From Adineta ricciae (taxonomy: Eukaryota > Rotifera > Eurotatoria > Adinetida > Adinetidae): a stretch of 64,000 nucleotides of DNA. Position 1 is the first letter of the stretch; each line of letters opens with the position of its first letter. Location of the stretch: positions 1 to 64,000 of the forward strand of contig CAJNOJ010000102.1 of the NCBI GenBank assembly GCA_905250025.1, given 5' to 3'. Under the pieces are notes generated by a model that saw only the letters and a program-made list of their open reading frames with translations, did no database searches and was not told the DNA's origin. The translations under genes and the position numbers were made by a program. Shown here piece after piece: positions 51,800-63,518 of the stretch.

Positions 51800-54390
51800 T
51801 CAAGCGGTATATGAACTAGTATCCGTCGCAGTTGTTGTTACTGTTGGTGTTGCATAACTGAATACGGATGGTTCGGGATTGTTTGTTGCTGATGGTGTTT
51901 GTGGCGTTGCTGTTAATTGCGGCGTTAAAAAGAAAGGAAAAGCGAAATTTGGTTGCGGATGAGCATGGAAAAATTGCTGAGTTTGTCCGTTATTATCTGT
52001 TGTTGTAAATACTAATGATTGTTGAGGAAATGGTTGAGCACCTGCTGGATGTCCAGCAAGAAGTGGATGTGGAAAGATAGCTGTTGGTTGAAACAACGGT
52101 GTACCAGGAGGAAAACCAAATGCGGTGGGAGCCAATGGTATCTATGAGAAAAATCGTAAAGAAAATTATCGATAGATATTCAGATGAGAATCAAATATAA
52201 GTATGAATTATTTTTTATCGAATAGAATAATGTGCAGCTGAACTCAATCTAGAGCGAAATTAACATGCAGAAAAAATTAAACGCAGGACAAAACAACAAT
52301 AGTCGTCATTGTTGTCTCTTTTCCTTTCGAAAATATCTTTATAATCTAACAATAGAGAAAGGAGAGAAATGGGAAGAGAGAAATCATGCCTTACTCCTCA
52401 AGCAGCTGCCTTATGATACTGAAAAGAATTGTTTATGTTAGTATAAAACCTCAGTAAAGCAATTACCTCTTCTGTCTGCTGCAGATGAGTTTGTTGTTCT
52501 GGTAAAATGAACTGAGGCGGATTGGGATCGATCATCATTATCGATGGAGCGACAGTATTAGCAGGTGAGCTGTACAGCGCAGCATCGGTCTCTTTATAAA
52601 GATCTTCAAGACATTTTTCCTAGGAGGAAAATTATAAAAACAAAACATAACAATTATCAATTTTAAGCCATGCGGAGCATTCAAATCAGATAAAAAAGAC
52701 AAACAAGATAGAATTCATGCAAGATGTTTTCTGAAGATGAGAACAATATTCAAAGGACACCTACATCAGTACGACGCGATGTTGGACGCAGAATTGTGTA
52801 ATAGGCACCACGATGGTGAACGATATTTGGTGATGGTTGACTTGGACGAGACGATGACGAAAGAATACCTGTTGGTGTGGTACGGTTTAATAATGGTGGA
52901 CTGGTATTACCGTTAGTAGATAGACGCCCAGTTGCATTGACACATCGACGGACATTTCTAATAGAAAAAGAAAAGATTCGATTGATTGACGACAGCAAAT
53001 GTTTAGAATTTACTTCTGTTGAAGAGGATTGACAGCAACTGGTATGACTGTTGTGCCATTAGTCATTGGAATATGAGTAGGATTTGCTGTTGGAATTGTT
53101 AAGTATGGAATAGCAGTCAAATCAAATGCAGTGGCTGGACCAAGAGCGCCTGCTGGTATTGCAAACTGAATATCGAGAAAAAACAAATCATTAGTTTTAC
53201 AATATATCTCTCGAAAATGATTTACAGGTACATTTCCGGCTAATGCGGATGGACTAACGCCACGTGTAAATCGAAAATATTGATTTTTATCAACTGGTTT
53301 TGCTAATGTAACTTCGACGATTGATCCATCCAATTCACAACCTAAGATAAACAGATAATAACAATTGAAACCTAATATAAAGAAATCTACCGTTCATCAG
53401 ATTCATAGCGTGCAATGCATCGTCACGTTGTTTAAAGTGAACAAATGCATAATCCTTCAATTTCTTCACACGTTCGATTGAATTTGGTTTAAATCGTTCG
53501 AAAACTTCCTTGATTTGTTCTTCTGTTGTGCTCATCATCAGATTTCTGACATATAAAACTCGAACCTAAACTCAAAATACGAATTCGAATGAAGAAAAGA
53601 AAAACAAAATTCTTTCGTTTACATTGGCCATAACATCTTCATCAACTTGATTCTCTGGTTCAGCCCAATCAACTGCAATTTGTTGTCCCCACAATTGAAT
53701 ATTTCCAGGCAACAATTTTCTTCGTGCCATTGCTGCCGATCGATGACTTTCATATTCGACGAAAGCAAAGCCCCGATTTTTTGTTTTATCATTTGCACTT
53801 GGATAAACAATCACATCCACAACACCTTCGGTTACTTTACACATTTCTTCGAGTATCTCTTCGCGTTTCTTAGTTTTCGGTATTCCACCAACGAAAAGTC
53901 GACAATTATCAACTGATTGACAAACGCCAATCAAATGATTCGAACGTATTTCATAGTTATTCAACTCTTTGACACAACGTTTTGCATCGTCACGATTGGT
54001 ATACGTTATAAATGCATAGCCACGATTACAACCAGAAAAATCCATCATCAAACGCATTTCATAGATTTGTCCACAACGTTCAAAGAGTGGAAATAATTCC
54101 GATTCGAAACAATCACGTGGAAGTTTACCTACAAATACTTCACAGCCGCGTCCAGGTGGATGACGAGTTGTTGGCCAGTCAGGTGGTGGACCTGTTTTTC
54201 GCTGGCCATTTTCTTGACGTACAGGATAGCCATTATCAGGATTGACACTCGTTATGATTTCGTTTGGATGCGTTCCAATAATATTTGCTGGAGATAAATG
54301 TGAATTTGATGATTCTTCGTGGGAAATGCTTGATGTATTATTTAGATTGGATTGATGATCAATACTGGACGAGGAAGATTCGAGATCCAT
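51800..54390 (-). CDS. RBM47: RBM47/A1CF-type RNA-binding protein (three RRMs)
   Basis: hnRNP-R/Q-like nuclear RNA-binding protein; vertebrate A1CF and RBM47 are APOBEC1 editing cofactors and splicing or stability factors. Exons 53623-54390, 53391-53565, 53226-53341, 53014-53165, 52765-52957, 52467-52619 and 51800-52141 join into 632 residues. RRM1 (about 82-160) starts [20 protein letters not shown], with RNP1 [12 protein letters not shown]2 (about 162-245) has [17 protein letters not shown] and [12 protein letters not shown]3 (about 257-330) has [20 protein letters not shown] and DYAFVHF. The C-terminal half is Pro/Ala/Gln/Thr-rich, with [12 protein letters not shown] and a phenylalanine-rich segment. 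The acidic/Ser N terminus (about 80 residues) precedes RRM1 as in the family. A 24-nt stop-containing cassette exon lies in the last intron (52395-52418). A1CF versus RBM46/47 cannot be separated by eye. Confidence 0.9.
52395..52418 (-). other. Candidate 24-nt stop-containing cassette exon of RBM47/A1CF gene
   Basis: Inside the 325-bp last intron. It is bounded by a good acceptor (TTTTCAG) and donor (GTAAGG). In the phase set by the upstream exon it reads YHKAAA then TGA. Skipping gives the full protein; inclusion would truncate it by about 114 residues. Confidence 0.4.
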
Positions 54391-56100
54391 TGATTAACTA
54401 AAATATAGAAATCATGTCCAAATTTCGAATATGAAACGGCGTATACACCATATGTGCTTGCCTTTTTTCGATTCTGTGTTGAGAAAAAAGAAAAGAGGGA
54501 TTATTAATCAGAAGAAGGTAGTAAAACAAAAACGAAAGGTGCTCTTATATTCTTTCTCTTTTAGTTTTTTTTCTTCATTGCTTGCCAACAGTGAGAAGAA
54601 AGATAGAGATAAGGTAGTCTCTCCTCTATTAAACAACGATAAAACTAACTTCAAATGAATATATACAAGGAGGGAGAGAGAGTGAGAGAGGGAACGAGAA
54701 CAAGACGACGATGATGATGACAGAGCAAACAAAAAAAAACGAATAAACGAACATTCCGAAAGCAATTCTCTCTGTATTGTATATTTGACCGTTCTTCAAT
54801 TTCGTTGATAAGAAAACAACAAATTAAAAATCATTTTTCATGCTGGTTCATTGATTAAAAAAAAGAAAGGAATCATATCGTTAAGACACCTGTTTTATCC
54901 AAATATCATTTATCTTTTTCGACATAACAAGAAGCAGAAAAAAAAGATTCGAATTATTATTTGAAAAAAGTCTTCCATTGCGTTTGACGCTTGTTCTAAT
55001 CTTCTATCGACGATATAAATGTGTACATAAATGAAAGAACTTTTATCTTTAACACGTGTACTTCATCTTTCATTTCACAACTAGTTGACTATCTCATCAT
55101 TATATATCTCTATATATATCTCACACATTCAGTCGAGAAAATACATTTAGCTACTGAATTAATGATTATAACATAGCGACTAATGATGCAAACCGATCGA
55201 ACTTTTATCAGTGCATTCCTTTTATTCTTTATCGAACTTCATTGTCGGAAGAATCACGTTTTATCCTGAGATATTAGAATTACAGAGCAACTGATCATTA
55301 CGTACTAGCAAGTTTGTTCGATTGATAGAAGAGATGATCTTTTATTTATTACATCGAACTATTTTTATTGTAGTTTTCAAACTTTGAGCGCATTGTCGAA
55401 GATTTTCTCGTAACAGCAGAGTACCAATTACTTTAAAGTGTACAACATTTCCCTGCCGATATTTTCATTTTGCAAACAATGTATCCGCCATCTTAAGATC
55501 AGCTACACACAATCTAGTATACGGGATTTAATTGGAGATGTTTATCATAGTTGAAAATTTTGGCGGCGTTTATAAATTTCGAACAATAATAAAAAAAAGA
55601 CTCGATTATCTTTGCAATGCTTTTCTTTGAGAATATGTTCACACCGAATGTTGAACATGTGTTTATGTTAAAGAATATAGATGTGAATGCGGGGAATGAA
55701 TAATTGGAAAACTTCAGCTATTCGAGTATAATATCTGTGATTTGTTTATCATCGTAAAAAGCTTAGATGAATACTTTTTTTTGTATAATTGCTGATTATT
55801 ACTAAGTGAATTTTGAGTAAAGGATGAGGTCGTCAATAAACATCAAAAGCATATTTGTTGTAGTGCCCATGTTTTCGATTGCAGTAAATCTGCGACACAA
55901 TCGTTAGAAAATAGATTGCACTCTGATGGAACTTTTTTGTCATAGATATAAGAAGCATCGAGAAAAATAAGTCCTCATTTTGAAGATATCCTATTTTCAA
56001 TTGGTATGACAGGATGAAGAGGCTGAAGACTGTCATCGTGACTTTTATAATTGTAAATGAATGCAGTTTTACTTTCATTTGGCAAAAAATAAACTTCGAA
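54391..56100. other. Intergenic, divergent
   Basis: 1.7 kb between the RNA-binding protein gene (-) and the GPCR gene (+). Contains purine and pyrimidine microsatellite-like tracts (about 54660-54720). Reading frames on both strands there are repeat-driven. No gene is supported. Confidence 0.5.
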
Positions 56101-57063
56101 ATGAACAACACAATTCTTTTACGCCGTGAACCCTCATCTTTTTACCTACATACTAGTTTTCTTCTGGTAGGAATAATGCAGATCATAAATATCTTCGTCT
56201 GTATGACTCTGATATTAACGATTAGTTTGAATCGAACTCTTTGGACGATCCCTAATTTGTTGACAATAAACTCGAGCTTTGCCATACTTATCTATACGAT
56301 AGTTATCATCATTCAACTGATCGTTGGTATGGCACGAAGTAATACAAATCATAGATATATCTGTTTAATCCTGTCATATTTTACAAGTATTTCAGCAGAT
56401 GCCATATGTTATTCATATCTTGTTACTGCTGTTAGTCAGTTTTTTTTCAATATTTTGTACCATCAAAAATATTTACTGACTCTTCGTATGCATTGTTTGA
56501 TCATATTTATTAGTTGGTGTATTAGTATCCTTCTTCCTTTATTTCTTTACTTATCGGGTAAGTCGAACGTTTTAGTGTTTTTAACACTCTGACTGATATA
56601 CATTGGTTTAGATGCATTTGAATATGCATCGGAGATGCATATGTGTACAATAGCATTTTCTACTCAATGGCTTTTGTTTGTTTATATGGGCACAGCGATG
56701 GGTATTCCTTTTTTCGCTATAACTATCATTTATCGATATATCGTCCGTCAGACACGACGTGTGAATGTCACACTCGTGTCTACAAATTTATCATTGACAG
56801 CAAATAGAAATATCCGTGTTCTAAAAAATGTCCTTACGCTAGTTGCTATTCTTGGTACAGCAGGATTACCTAATCTTACCCTTATAATATGGGCTACAGT
56901 AACACCTGGTAAAGAACCTGTTGAACTTTATCTCATTTGTGTAATGACGGTTAGTTTTTGTACTAATGCGCAAATTATATTTATTTTTATGATGAACAAA
57001 AATGTAAGGTCTGTTTTCTGGAAATATGTTCAGCGTGTATGTCATTGTGTTGTTTGTAATTAA
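56101..57063 (+). CDS. Rhodopsin-like seven-helix GPCR, orphan
   Basis: Exons 56101-56557 and 56612-57063 give 302 residues; an in-frame ATG at 56014 could add 29. Seven hydrophobic helices are visible: SFLLVGIMQIINIFVCMTLI (TM1), LLTINSSFAILIYTIVIII (TM2), LSYFTSISADAICYSYLVTA (TM3), MHCLIIFISWCISILLPLFL (TM4), a fifth in the second exon (WLLFVYMGTAMGIPFFAITI), then LTLVAILGTAGLPNLTLII (TM6) and VMTVSFCTNAQIIFIFMM (TM7). The N terminus begins with an N-glycosylation site (MNNT). The DRY motif after TM3 is not recognisable (VSQFFF) and NPxxY is replaced by NAQIIF, so this is a divergent receptor, of the sort expanded in rotifers and nematodes as presumed peptide or chemosensory receptors. The ligand is unknown. 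Confidence 0.8.
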
Positions 57064-57158
57064 TCGTTTGTTGCAGAGACTTGTATTTCTGACCATATCT
57101 TCGATCAAAAGAAAATCAAGCAAAAAAAAAATATATATAAAGCTCGATTATTGTGAGA

Positions 57159-57962
57159 TTATGTTTGCAATTTGACAACGACAGTGACAACGATGACAAT
57201 GGAGGCTAAGATAAGAAATGGGATCCAAGTGCGGAGAAGACCACCGAAACTGTAACGAGAGCAAATAAGAAAATGAAAGATTAGGATAAAGTAGATTTAC
57301 TTGACATATTTTCCACAAAAGAACATCCAAAATGCCAGTGAAACCATATTGTATGAATATTTTCGATCATAGCCCATAGTATTCAAGGCCATGGCAACAT
57401 GCGAATGACAATTATCACAGCAAAGATTATGCTTAAATAAAGAAAATTATTCTATTTCAGATGGAACTAATTTTCAAGTATTACCATTCGTTTCTTGTAT
57501 TCATCAGATGCCTGTTCAACGGCTTTATCCCATACATTTCGTAGATTGTTTGAACTGCCCAACGACGATACGCGATTTAAATCTAATTGAAGATAGCGTG
57601 TAGGTAAACCAAATGCCATGTTATCTTCCTTTTGAAACACGTTTTGCTATAGTTGAATAAATATATTTGTAAATACTTACGGAAACATAATAGGGCCCAG
57701 CAAAATCTCGAATGACGCCATCGGTACGTGCAATACCCATATGACCGATGAAGGGAAAGAGCCAAGTAAGAACTGGAATTGGTGTCCAAACAATACAATG
57801 AGGATATCGAACACGTTTAGTGTCAATTCGATCGGTTGAATTGTTCGATAAGAAATTGTCGTCACTCATTTGATTTACTTTCGATTTTGAAGGATTTTCA
57901 CTAGGAATAACAATCGCCGTGGTGATTTGATCACTAGTTGCTCCGCTCATCAACAAACTCAA
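57159..57962 (-). CDS. TMEM222: TMEM222 family membrane protein
   Basis: Exons 57681-57962, 57485-57628, 57301-57431 and 57159-57249 encode 215 residues, matching the roughly 208 of human TMEM222. The conserved core is unmistakable: [77 protein letters not shown], and the membrane segments [20 protein letters not shown] and [19 protein letters not shown]222 is a conserved eukaryotic DUF778 protein of poorly known function, linked to neurodevelopmental disease in humans. The N-terminal about 50 residues are variable and Ser/Asn-rich. A second Met (57950) could be the true start. The gene is convergent with the GPCR, with under 100 bp between stops. Confidence 0.95.
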
Positions 57963-58313
57963 AGTTAAAAAGTACTCATAGAAAGTTTCAGACGAAGAAG
58001 TAAGTCTCGACTACTACTCGATGATAAAAATGTTTATGAATGGCTTAGTTCAATACTCCATTCGTGAACCATACGAAGAAAGATGTCGCTACTCGGCGCT
58101 TCAACATAGCTTCTCGTCTCATACTGTTTCCGCTCTTCTTAAATGATTACTTACCATTTCAAATATAAGGAATCTCCTTAGAGAACGAGAATTTGATTCA
58201 ATCATCTCTATCAATCCTCTTGATTGAGAAAAACTTATACAACATTGTGTTTTCTCCTATTACCGACAATTTTATTAAATAAAAGTAAATCTTAAACAAA
58301 CAAGTATTTCACT
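57963..58313. other. Intergenic
   Basis: TMEM222 upstream region and VCBS gene 3' flank. Nothing recognised. Confidence 0.5.
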
Positions 58314-59623
58314 TCAACCGTCTATCAATCGATAAATATAGACTAGACCTTCATTGTAAGCTGGTACAAACATCTCAGGATGCCCGTCGTTGTCAACATC
58401 TTCGACACTAACTTGTCCAATAGTTGATTTGCTCGAACGATGAATAACCTTCTTTGAATATTCCCAATTTGATGGATCATCATCATGAAGTGCTTCTAAC
58501 AGATAAACACAACCATCATCATCACCTGATAGAATTAGAACTGGTTTCTTTCGAGGAGTAGAAAGCGACTTGAATTCAACTGCTACGGCTTGTCCTGGTG
58601 CTCCACGTCCTCGAGCTTGAGTTCGAGGGGCAAAGCCACTTGCAAGAACATGTTTCGTAAAGTTTGCTCGACGTATATCACCCGACGATGGTACTTCATA
58701 GGCAATTAACGATCCGTTAAATTCATCGTTAACAGTAACAAGAAGATCTGGCTTTTGATCACCATTGAGATCGTTTATTAATTGTACGTATCCATATGGA
58801 ACTGTTTCATAATCAATATGACGTACATGTATTTGAGCAGTGTCATTCCAAAGTGGATCGGAATCTGACCAGAACATTTGAAGTTTACGTGTAAAAAAAG
58901 AATTCGCGAAGAGAACCTAAAAATATCAAATCAAATCAAATTGAACCTGAAGCACTCAATCAATTTTACGTTTGTCGAATTAATTCGAACAAATTGAACT
59001 TGAATATCTGGACCACCTTCCCGTAATAAATAATTCAATTTCCAAGGACCAGTAATCGTATCATTGCCAGGATTTTTCAACCAAATCAATTGAGTTGTTG
59101 GTGCTCCAATAATCGGAACATTCGCTCGTCCCGTTACAATATCTAGATGACCATCACCATCCATATCCTTGAAGGCTGCATCATGGTAAAACCAATTAGT
59201 TTTATCATCTGGTACCAACGCGATTGGTCCGGATCGAGATATGTAATACAAATTTCCGTTGGTCTTTCCCGGAACAAGAAAACCGCTTGGCACAATCACT
59301 GAGTATTCAACTAACGGATCAGCTGGAACGATTCCATTAGGCCAGACGATTTTATTAGTAACCAATGTCGGTGTAATTTTCGTTGTCAATTGCCATTCGA
59401 TATTTGGAACGTTATAAACATAATCTGTTGTCTTTGGAATTGCATTGAAACAGGAGATCGTCAATGTCCATGAAGTGGAATTCAATGTCCATGACCGTGA
59501 AAGTGTCGAAAAGCCAGCATGTGGTAATTCAAATTTATTCAATAAAACAGGTTTTATTTCAGTTTTTGCTGGCAGAGGACCAAACAAAATAGTCACAATA
59601 AAGACAAACTGACGAAAGTGCAT
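58314..59623 (-). CDS. Secreted VCBS/FG-GAP-like beta-propeller protein
   Basis: Exons 58970-59623 and 58314-58916 give 418 residues. Start set at MHFRQFVFIVTILFGPLPAK, a signal peptide; an upstream ATG at 59644 is possible. Repeats of the VCBS/FG-GAP type carry Ca-binding-like DxDxDGxxD loops: DMDGDGHLDIVTGRA, DLNGDQKPDLLVTVN and DVDNDGHPEMFVPA. Several N-glycosylation sites are present. Proteins with this layout, common in bacteria, fungi and rotifers, are secreted and propeller-shaped; some bind carbohydrates, but no catalytic motif is visible. The single intron is 53 bp. Confidence 0.82.
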
Positions 59624-59841
59624 TGTATCAGTACTGGTAAACACAAAAAAAAGTGTTGTTCTTATATGCGTTTGCTTTTGTTATCATCAAGAAAGATGTG
59701 TAAGAGAATATGATGTTTTGTGATGTATATCGTACAGAATTATGTAACTATACTGTAATACATATCTTATCATAGAGATGTACTTTCGATGCGAAGGTAG
59801 TGTATTTTATTAGTCAAGTAAAATTTAAAAAAAGCAAATAG

Positions 59842-60503
59842 TTAGATTTCGGTGATCAATTGTCTGTTGCTTTTAAATAGTTTAGACAAGTGCAGTGCAT
59901 GTTGAATTGATACTGCCTATGGAAAAAAAGGACAGTATTCATTCAAAACGTTGAACTATGAAACATACCATGAAAACAAATCCGACAATCGAAAGAATTA
60001 TGAATAGGAACACGCCAGTAAATATTTCGACGGAATAAACTGATATCGGCGAGATTAAAAAGATGATAGCGAAGAGAATCGATAAAACAGCAAGAGTGGC
60101 AATGATATCGAGAACTGCTACTAACCAAGCAAACTGAAAATGAAACGATGTTCAATTATAAATACACGCATCGATCAATCATACCACAAGTAATCCTGTT
60201 CGAGAATGTTGATGAAGAACAAAGAGACCAAGTCCATATAGTCCGATTAAAATTATATTGATTATCATAATATAGATTCGTCGATAATAAACAATCGACC
60301 ATGTCGCATCGTTAATCATTAAAGAATATGTATTCAACGGTAAATGAATAAAACCGAGAACCTAAAGATTTATCCATAAACTATTTCTCTACAAATCCAT
60401 TGCGTGTATTTTTTACCAAGAGAGAAATGAATGTATTCAACATGTATCGATGTGTTCGTTTTACGTCCACATTTAATTCGCGTGAAATAGAATTGCGTGC
60501 CAT
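59842..60503 (-). CDS. Small four-helix membrane protein
   Basis: Four exons (60417-60503, 60185-60361, 59969-60133, 59842-59916) join in frame into 167 residues. A short basic N terminus (MARNSISRELNVDVKRTHRY) precedes four hydrophobic helices: about 22-46, IYIMIINIILIGLYGLGLFV, FAWLVAVLDIIATLAVLSIL, and the last IFTGVFLFIILSIVGFVFM. A short hydrophilic tail ends the protein. Three of the four exon junctions fall exactly between codons and each intron is 48-56 bp, which supports the model. The layout resembles tetraspan families (DUF-type, MARVEL or LAPTM-like), but no diagnostic motif is seen and I cannot assign a family. Confidence 0.72.
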
Positions 60504-61072
60504 TGCGAGTATGTATTCGAAAAGATGAGTTCACGTAGCGCGTATACTTCCCCGTCTTGGAAGGAAGTTTCGTAAAAATAATATCATATTTCTCCTGAGT
60601 TATCTCTCGGTTAAGACTGTATAATCATTAATTATTATGTCGTAGAAGACAGACAGGTTAGAAAGATCAGAGTTTTGATAAGAGATCATATCTGGAAGAG
60701 AAGCGAACGAGTTCACATTGTCATTTGATGATTGATTATCAAATGATCTTGGATTTCTTTTTGTCACAGTTCTTTCGATCATTGAAACGTGTATGACTAA
60801 TGATTTGCGTTCAGTTCATTGACTTCTTAGATAAACTAAGGCAACAGAGTCAATTATTGTTATACGATGCGAGAGAATTCTTCTATTAACAACTGACTGA
60901 TTTGTTAAAAGGAAAAAGAAATGAGAATAGAGGCTATTCATTCAGTCGAGTGCAGACAGAAAGGGAAGAAAGAAAAATCTGAAGGCACTTGTCTTGTCGA
61001 TTGAAGTCGAGCTATATGCCGCTCAATTAACAACCATTTTCTCTTTCATTTCACGTTCATCGACATTCATTC
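60504..61072. other. Divergent promoter region
   Basis: 569 bp between the four-helix protein (-) and the frizzled-type secreted protein (+). AT-rich, no TATA box that I can assign. Confidence 0.5.
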
Positions 61073-62085
61073 ATGAAGAGAATGCTGCTCGCCGTGTTCG
61101 TTTTACTTATCTCATGTCCATACATCGAAGGTTATGACTTTTTCCCAGGAAACATTCATCGTTGTCAAGAAATTCCGTCGAATTTCACTCTTTGCTATGG
61201 ACTTGGCTATACACAAATGCATTTACCAAATTTACTCAATCATGAAAGTATTACAGAAATTCTCTACGAATTACCTTTATGGCAATCGTTACTCAGTCTG
61301 GGATGTCATCCCAATGCACGATTATTACTTTGTTCAATTCTTGCACCTGTTTGCCTTAGTCAAGAAGTATCAACGAAGCCAACATTGGTTTCGTTTGATA
61401 ATAATCAAGATTCAGTATTGAACATGGCACATGATAATAAACGATTCTTATATCCATGTCGGACACTTTGTGAATCTGTAAAACAAAGTTGTGAACCGAG
61501 AATGATCGCTCAATTTGGATATAAATGGCCAACAATGAGTATATTTTCCCAATATGTTTGTTGTTCTTCGATTTTCAATCTATTTCTCGTTTAGTCGCTT
61601 GCGATCAATACCCAGCGGATACGGAACTATGCGTTTCACAAGCATCCACAACGACTACCACCACCACTACAACAACAACTACAACGACAACAACTCGAGC
61701 TCCACCAACGACGATCGTACAAGAAGACATCTGCTCCATGTGTCATTCACGCGCGAGTACTAGTGATCTACTTGATGATTATTGCCGTTCATCGACTGTA
61801 CTGCGTACGCGTCCAGTTAAGCATTCACTAACATCGGAGAATAATTATATCTTTGCCAATAAGCATAAAGTTCGATACTTTAAACGACTTGGCTCTAATG
61901 AATATCAACTTGACCTTCCATTGAAGACATGCCCATGTATTAAATTACATTCGCCAGTCGTTCTATTTCTGTCGGCAAACAATGAAATCATTCGGTTTAT
62001 TTCGGTTAAACGAAGTCCAAATGTTTTCAAACGATTTCGAAATACAATTGTTCTGCGAAAACCTCGTTGTCAACGACGATTCTAA
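61073..62085 (+). CDS. Secreted frizzled-related-type protein (frizzled CRD)
   Basis: Exons 61073-61538 and 61595-62085 encode 318 residues. A signal peptide (MKRMLLAVFVLLISC..) is followed by a frizzled Cys-rich domain (about 22-168) with all ten cysteines in order, including C.EIPSNFTLCYGLGY, SLGCHPNARLLLCSILAPVC, PCRTLCESVKQSC and ACDQYPADTELC; the last segment lies across the intron. A poly-Thr run (about 16 Thr) links to a C-terminal Cys-containing basic region (CSMC...YCRS... KTCPCIKL..., ending RKPRCQRRF) resembling the netrin-like domain of sFRPs. There is no transmembrane helix, so it is a secreted Wnt-binding candidate rather than a receptor. sFRP assignment rests on this layout. 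Confidence 0.87.
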
Positions 62086-63518
62086 ATTTCCAATTGAACT
62101 TATCTTTTCTCTAAACAACTCGATATTGTAAACATCATAGGTTTTTGTCTCTTGATTTGATCATTATTAACGTAGACTAATACAAATGTAGCACTTTTTC
62201 GAAACCCATGGAAGCGTATAAGGCTCCTTTTTAAACTCCCGAATTATTGTTTGTTTTATTGATTTTTCTTTCAACGAACAATTGCACGGGAAACTGATTC
62301 GTAGGTACGACAAGAATTTTCTATGCAGTGTAGAGGTAAATGAACTACTTCATTCTAGAGGACTGACGGTAAAACGTGAGATGATATGAGTATCAATGTT
62401 GATACATGTATATAAGCGAGGATATACGTTCGTATGTAAATTTATAATTATATGAAACATGGAAGATGTACCGCAGTTCGTTGACGACCATTAAGGGACG
62501 ATAGGGATAAATTTGATTTCAAATGATCGAATTCATGCTAGATTTGATGGATCTTCGAAGTTTATCCTTAGTGTAACTTATATTATTCATGATTAGGTTT
62601 TCATTGGAAGCGCTCGACGTAAGGAATTTCTAAGACTCAATATATGGTAAAAACAACTATTTGTATTCTACTATATATACATGAAAGTAGTAGCATGGGC
62701 TGAAAAGGTGGTGTATCGGAAAGATGATGATTGAAAGCTGATCTCGATTTAATAAGGACAACTTCTCTAGTTCCATTAACAGCAGTCAACACATTTAAAA
62801 CCAAAGAAATGAATATTTAGCAAATAAACTGCTACAAAGTCCACAAACATCTTCTTGGATTACTTTTTCATGGCCTGGCATGAGTCGAACTTCTATGTGA
62901 TTTATGATACCGAAAACCACTTAATAGACGAAAGAGAATCGAACTTTGCTTGATGCTCGATAAAGTCATGTTTTGCTCTTGAAAGCTTTCGAACACGTTT
63001 TTTTTAGAGTTTAAGCCGTTTTACTTTTTGATACTTTGATAATATCTTATCTTAGATTTTTTCAAATTTTAGTTGTTGGAAATATCATCAGAGTACTAGA
63101 TTCATGGGGGCGGGTGCATGCAACCAGAACCCAAAAACAGCGTTACGGGTCGGTTGAATGCTGAGATGCTAGTTGGGTGCTCAGGTGCTAAGAGTATCCG
63201 ATCTGCACTCACCCCTTGTCAGCGAACACACTATAAAAACGAGTAATCCAATGCGAACTTCATAAATTGTAAATCATCTGTATCAATTAGTTCATTCACT
63301 ACAAAATGAAATTAATCCTTTAATACAGGGAACATACTAATATGAATGCAAAGATCATTCTGGTTTTTTATACAATTTATTTCGCGTTATCTGGAATATT
63401 TGATGACAGTAAAAGTTTGAAAATAAAAAACGGTGTATTGTTATGGTAATCTACGCCTTCGAAAGAAAGTTAGAATACTCTTTAGTTGGGCAAGATAAAT
63501 GTATGCCATACAATTAAG
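62086..63518. other. Intergenic with GC-richer tract
   Basis: AT-rich to about 63100. A GC-richer tract of about 120 bp (63105-63225, starting GGGGGCGGGTGCATG) contrasts with the surroundings. After it come a TATA-like TATAAAAA (63232) and a short secreted-type frame at 63342, listed separately. Confidence 0.5.
63342..63449 (+). CDS. Tentative short secreted peptide or first exon
   Basis: Frame of 35 residues beginning MNAKIILVFYTIYFALSGIF, a typical signal peptide, then a short hydrophilic end. Upstream are TATAAAAA (63232) and a well-formed 60-bp GT-AG intron (63269-63328) that would lie in the 5' UTR. The frame ends ..LLW and TAA, where TATGGTAATC could instead be a donor leading to more exons. 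The 3' flank of a minus-strand gene overlaps this interval, which lowers confidence. It may be the remnant of a lost secreted-protein gene. Confidence 0.3.
   Translation: MNAKIILVFYTIYFALSGIFDDSKSLKIKNGVLLW

Noticed and set aside
54431..54765. Overlapping frames on both strands
   Set aside because: They lie in purine/pyrimidine repeat tracts, which keep both strands open by chance.
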